Positions 63,378 to 64,000 of a stretch of DNA of 64,000 bases are shown one piece after another. Position numbers and translations under genes: made by a program. Origin of the DNA: Clostridia bacterium. GTDB lineage: Bacteria; Bacillota; Clostridia; Christensenellales; CAG-138. Positions within the stretch are counted from its first letter, which is position 1. Each line of letters begins with the position of its first letter. The notes under the pieces are model-generated. The model saw only the letters and a list, made by a program, of their open reading frames with translations. It was not told the DNA's origin and ran no database searches. The stretch is taken from positions 1 through 64,000 of the forward strand of contig JAFXSG010000005.1 in assembly GCA_017525875.1 (NCBI GenBank), read 5' to 3'.

Positions 63378-64000
63378 ATGAATATCTACGTTGCCGCAAC
63401 GCTCTTCGCGCTCCTCATACTTCTGTATTGGATCATATCCGAGGTATTTACGATGATCTTTCGTTTCATCGGCCTGCCGGAGGACAAGGCGCGGTTCCAG
63501 GTGACCTCGCTGCTCACGGGCTGCGGCTTCACCACGCACGAGAGCGAGATGATCCTTTCCACCAAGCGCCGCCGCAGGCTTGCCCGCATCACGATGCTGT
63601 TCGGCTACGTATTCAACATCACGGTCGTTTCCGCTTTCGTCAACGTCTTCCTCTCGCTCAAGGTCTCGCAGGTCGGTGGCTATATCGCGGGCATACTGAT
63701 CCCGCTCGGCACGGTGGCAACGCTTATCATCCTTGCCCGCATCCCTGCAGTGAAGGCGTGGATAGAGTCCTCGCTGCGCAAGGCGGCCGGCAATCTCTCT
63801 AAGGATAAGACCGTGAATACGGTCATGCTGATCGACCATATCGGTCATGGCTGCATCGCGCAGGTGGCGCTCGTAAACGTTCCCGCGGAGCTCGACGGCG
63901 TGCCGCTCTTTCGCTCCGGCCTCAAGGAGGAGAAGGGCATCCTCGTGATGCTCGTCGAGGATCACACCGGGAAGATCGAAGCCCCGCATAAGGACACTGT
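63378..64000 (+). CDS. Membrane protein with a TrkA-C-like domain (3' end outside the window)
   Basis: The frame starts at ATG 63378 with GGAGG 7 bases upstream and is still open at the window end (about 207 residues seen). It has an N-terminal helix (NIYVAATLFALLILLYWIIS), a conserved cytoplasmic loop (LTGCGFTTHESEMILSTKRR), and two further helices. A soluble part, NTVMLIDHIGHGCIAQVALV and NVPAELDGVPL, resembles the RCK_C/TrkA C-terminal regulatory domain. Such proteins may bind a cyclic nucleotide or ion; the role here is unknown. Confidence 0.75.
   Translation, partial: MNIYVAATLFALLILLYWIISEVFTMIFRFIGLPEDKARFQVTSLLTGCGFTTHESEMILSTKRRRRLARITMLFGYVFNITVVSAFVNVFLSLKVSQVGGYIAGILIPLGTVATLIILARIPAVKAWIESSLRKAAGNLSKDKTVNTVMLIDHIGHGCIAQVALVNVPAELDGVPLFRSGLKEEKGILVMLVEDHTGKIEAPHKDT

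Overview
The window reads as a chromosomal segment of a high-GC, anaerobic, Gram-positive Firmicute, most likely an uncultured gut Clostridia of the Oscillospirales type. This is inferred from content, with no database search. The evidence is SigH beside MrnC and RlmB, pyruvate:ferredoxin oxidoreductase with a clostridial ferredoxin, rubrerythrin, lipoproteins, GGAGG Shine-Dalgarno sites, TTGACA-17-TATAAT promoters, dockerin repeats and CnaB surface domains.

Layout. 1-3.1 kb: the end of a CnaB surface protein, two mobile-element remnants (TnpV and a small membrane protein), and an eight-gene tRNA cluster (Arg-His-Gln-Lys-Leu-Gly-Gly-Gly) read leftward from one consensus promoter. 3.1-5.3 kb: a lipoprotein, a dockerin-tailed secreted protein and a short-chain dehydrogenase. 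5.5-12.2 kb: a cobalamin riboswitch followed by a secreted DUF4430-dockerin protein, a membrane-anchored alpha/alpha-toroid protein, a DUF4430 lipoprotein and an ECF transporter (EcfT, fused EcfA-EcfA', S component). This looks like a vitamin B12 capture and import system whose outer parts resemble the two domains of animal intrinsic factor and transcobalamin. 12.2-19.1 kb: a lipoprotein, sigH-rlmB-mrnC, a methyltransferase, an M42 peptidase and another lipoprotein. 19.3-24.4 kb: a leftward cluster with a DUF262-HNH nuclease, an EcoRI-type adenine methyltransferase followed by two displaced C-terminal cassettes, an unknown gene, TetR, a TrmH-type methyltransferase and a TSCPD protein.

24.5-37 kb: enoyl-CoA hydratase and hydroxybutyryl-CoA dehydrogenase, a small unknown operon, murG with a cation efflux gene, a sigma/anti-sigma pair, malic enzyme, VanY, MATE and MazG. 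37-44.5 kb: HU, a 2[4Fe-4S] ferredoxin, pyruvate:ferredoxin oxidoreductase and an MgtA-type ATPase. 44.5-50.7 kb: a DUF1295 protein, a PadR-DUF1700-DUF4097 operon, a DUF1540 protein, and ddl-murF. 50.7-52 kb: a solo-TnpA IS200 element and a patch of dispersed intergenic repeats. 52-64 kb: rubrerythrin, small unknown genes, rpsO, pnp, a secreted dockerin alpha-amylase, a second sigma/anti-sigma pair, a PHP phosphoesterase, a mini-hairpin repeat array, a BMP-family lipoprotein and the start of a TrkA-C-like membrane protein.

The two strongest candidates for something undescribed are the riboswitch-controlled 'split intrinsic factor' B12 system (5545-12157) and the string of spare C-terminal cassettes behind the EcoRI-type methyltransferase (20487-21211). 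Other unexplained structure includes perfect hairpins built onto the CCA ends of all three tRNA-Gly genes, a repeat-expanded basic tail on RlmB, and an array of tiny hairpins joined by ATGAATTG.
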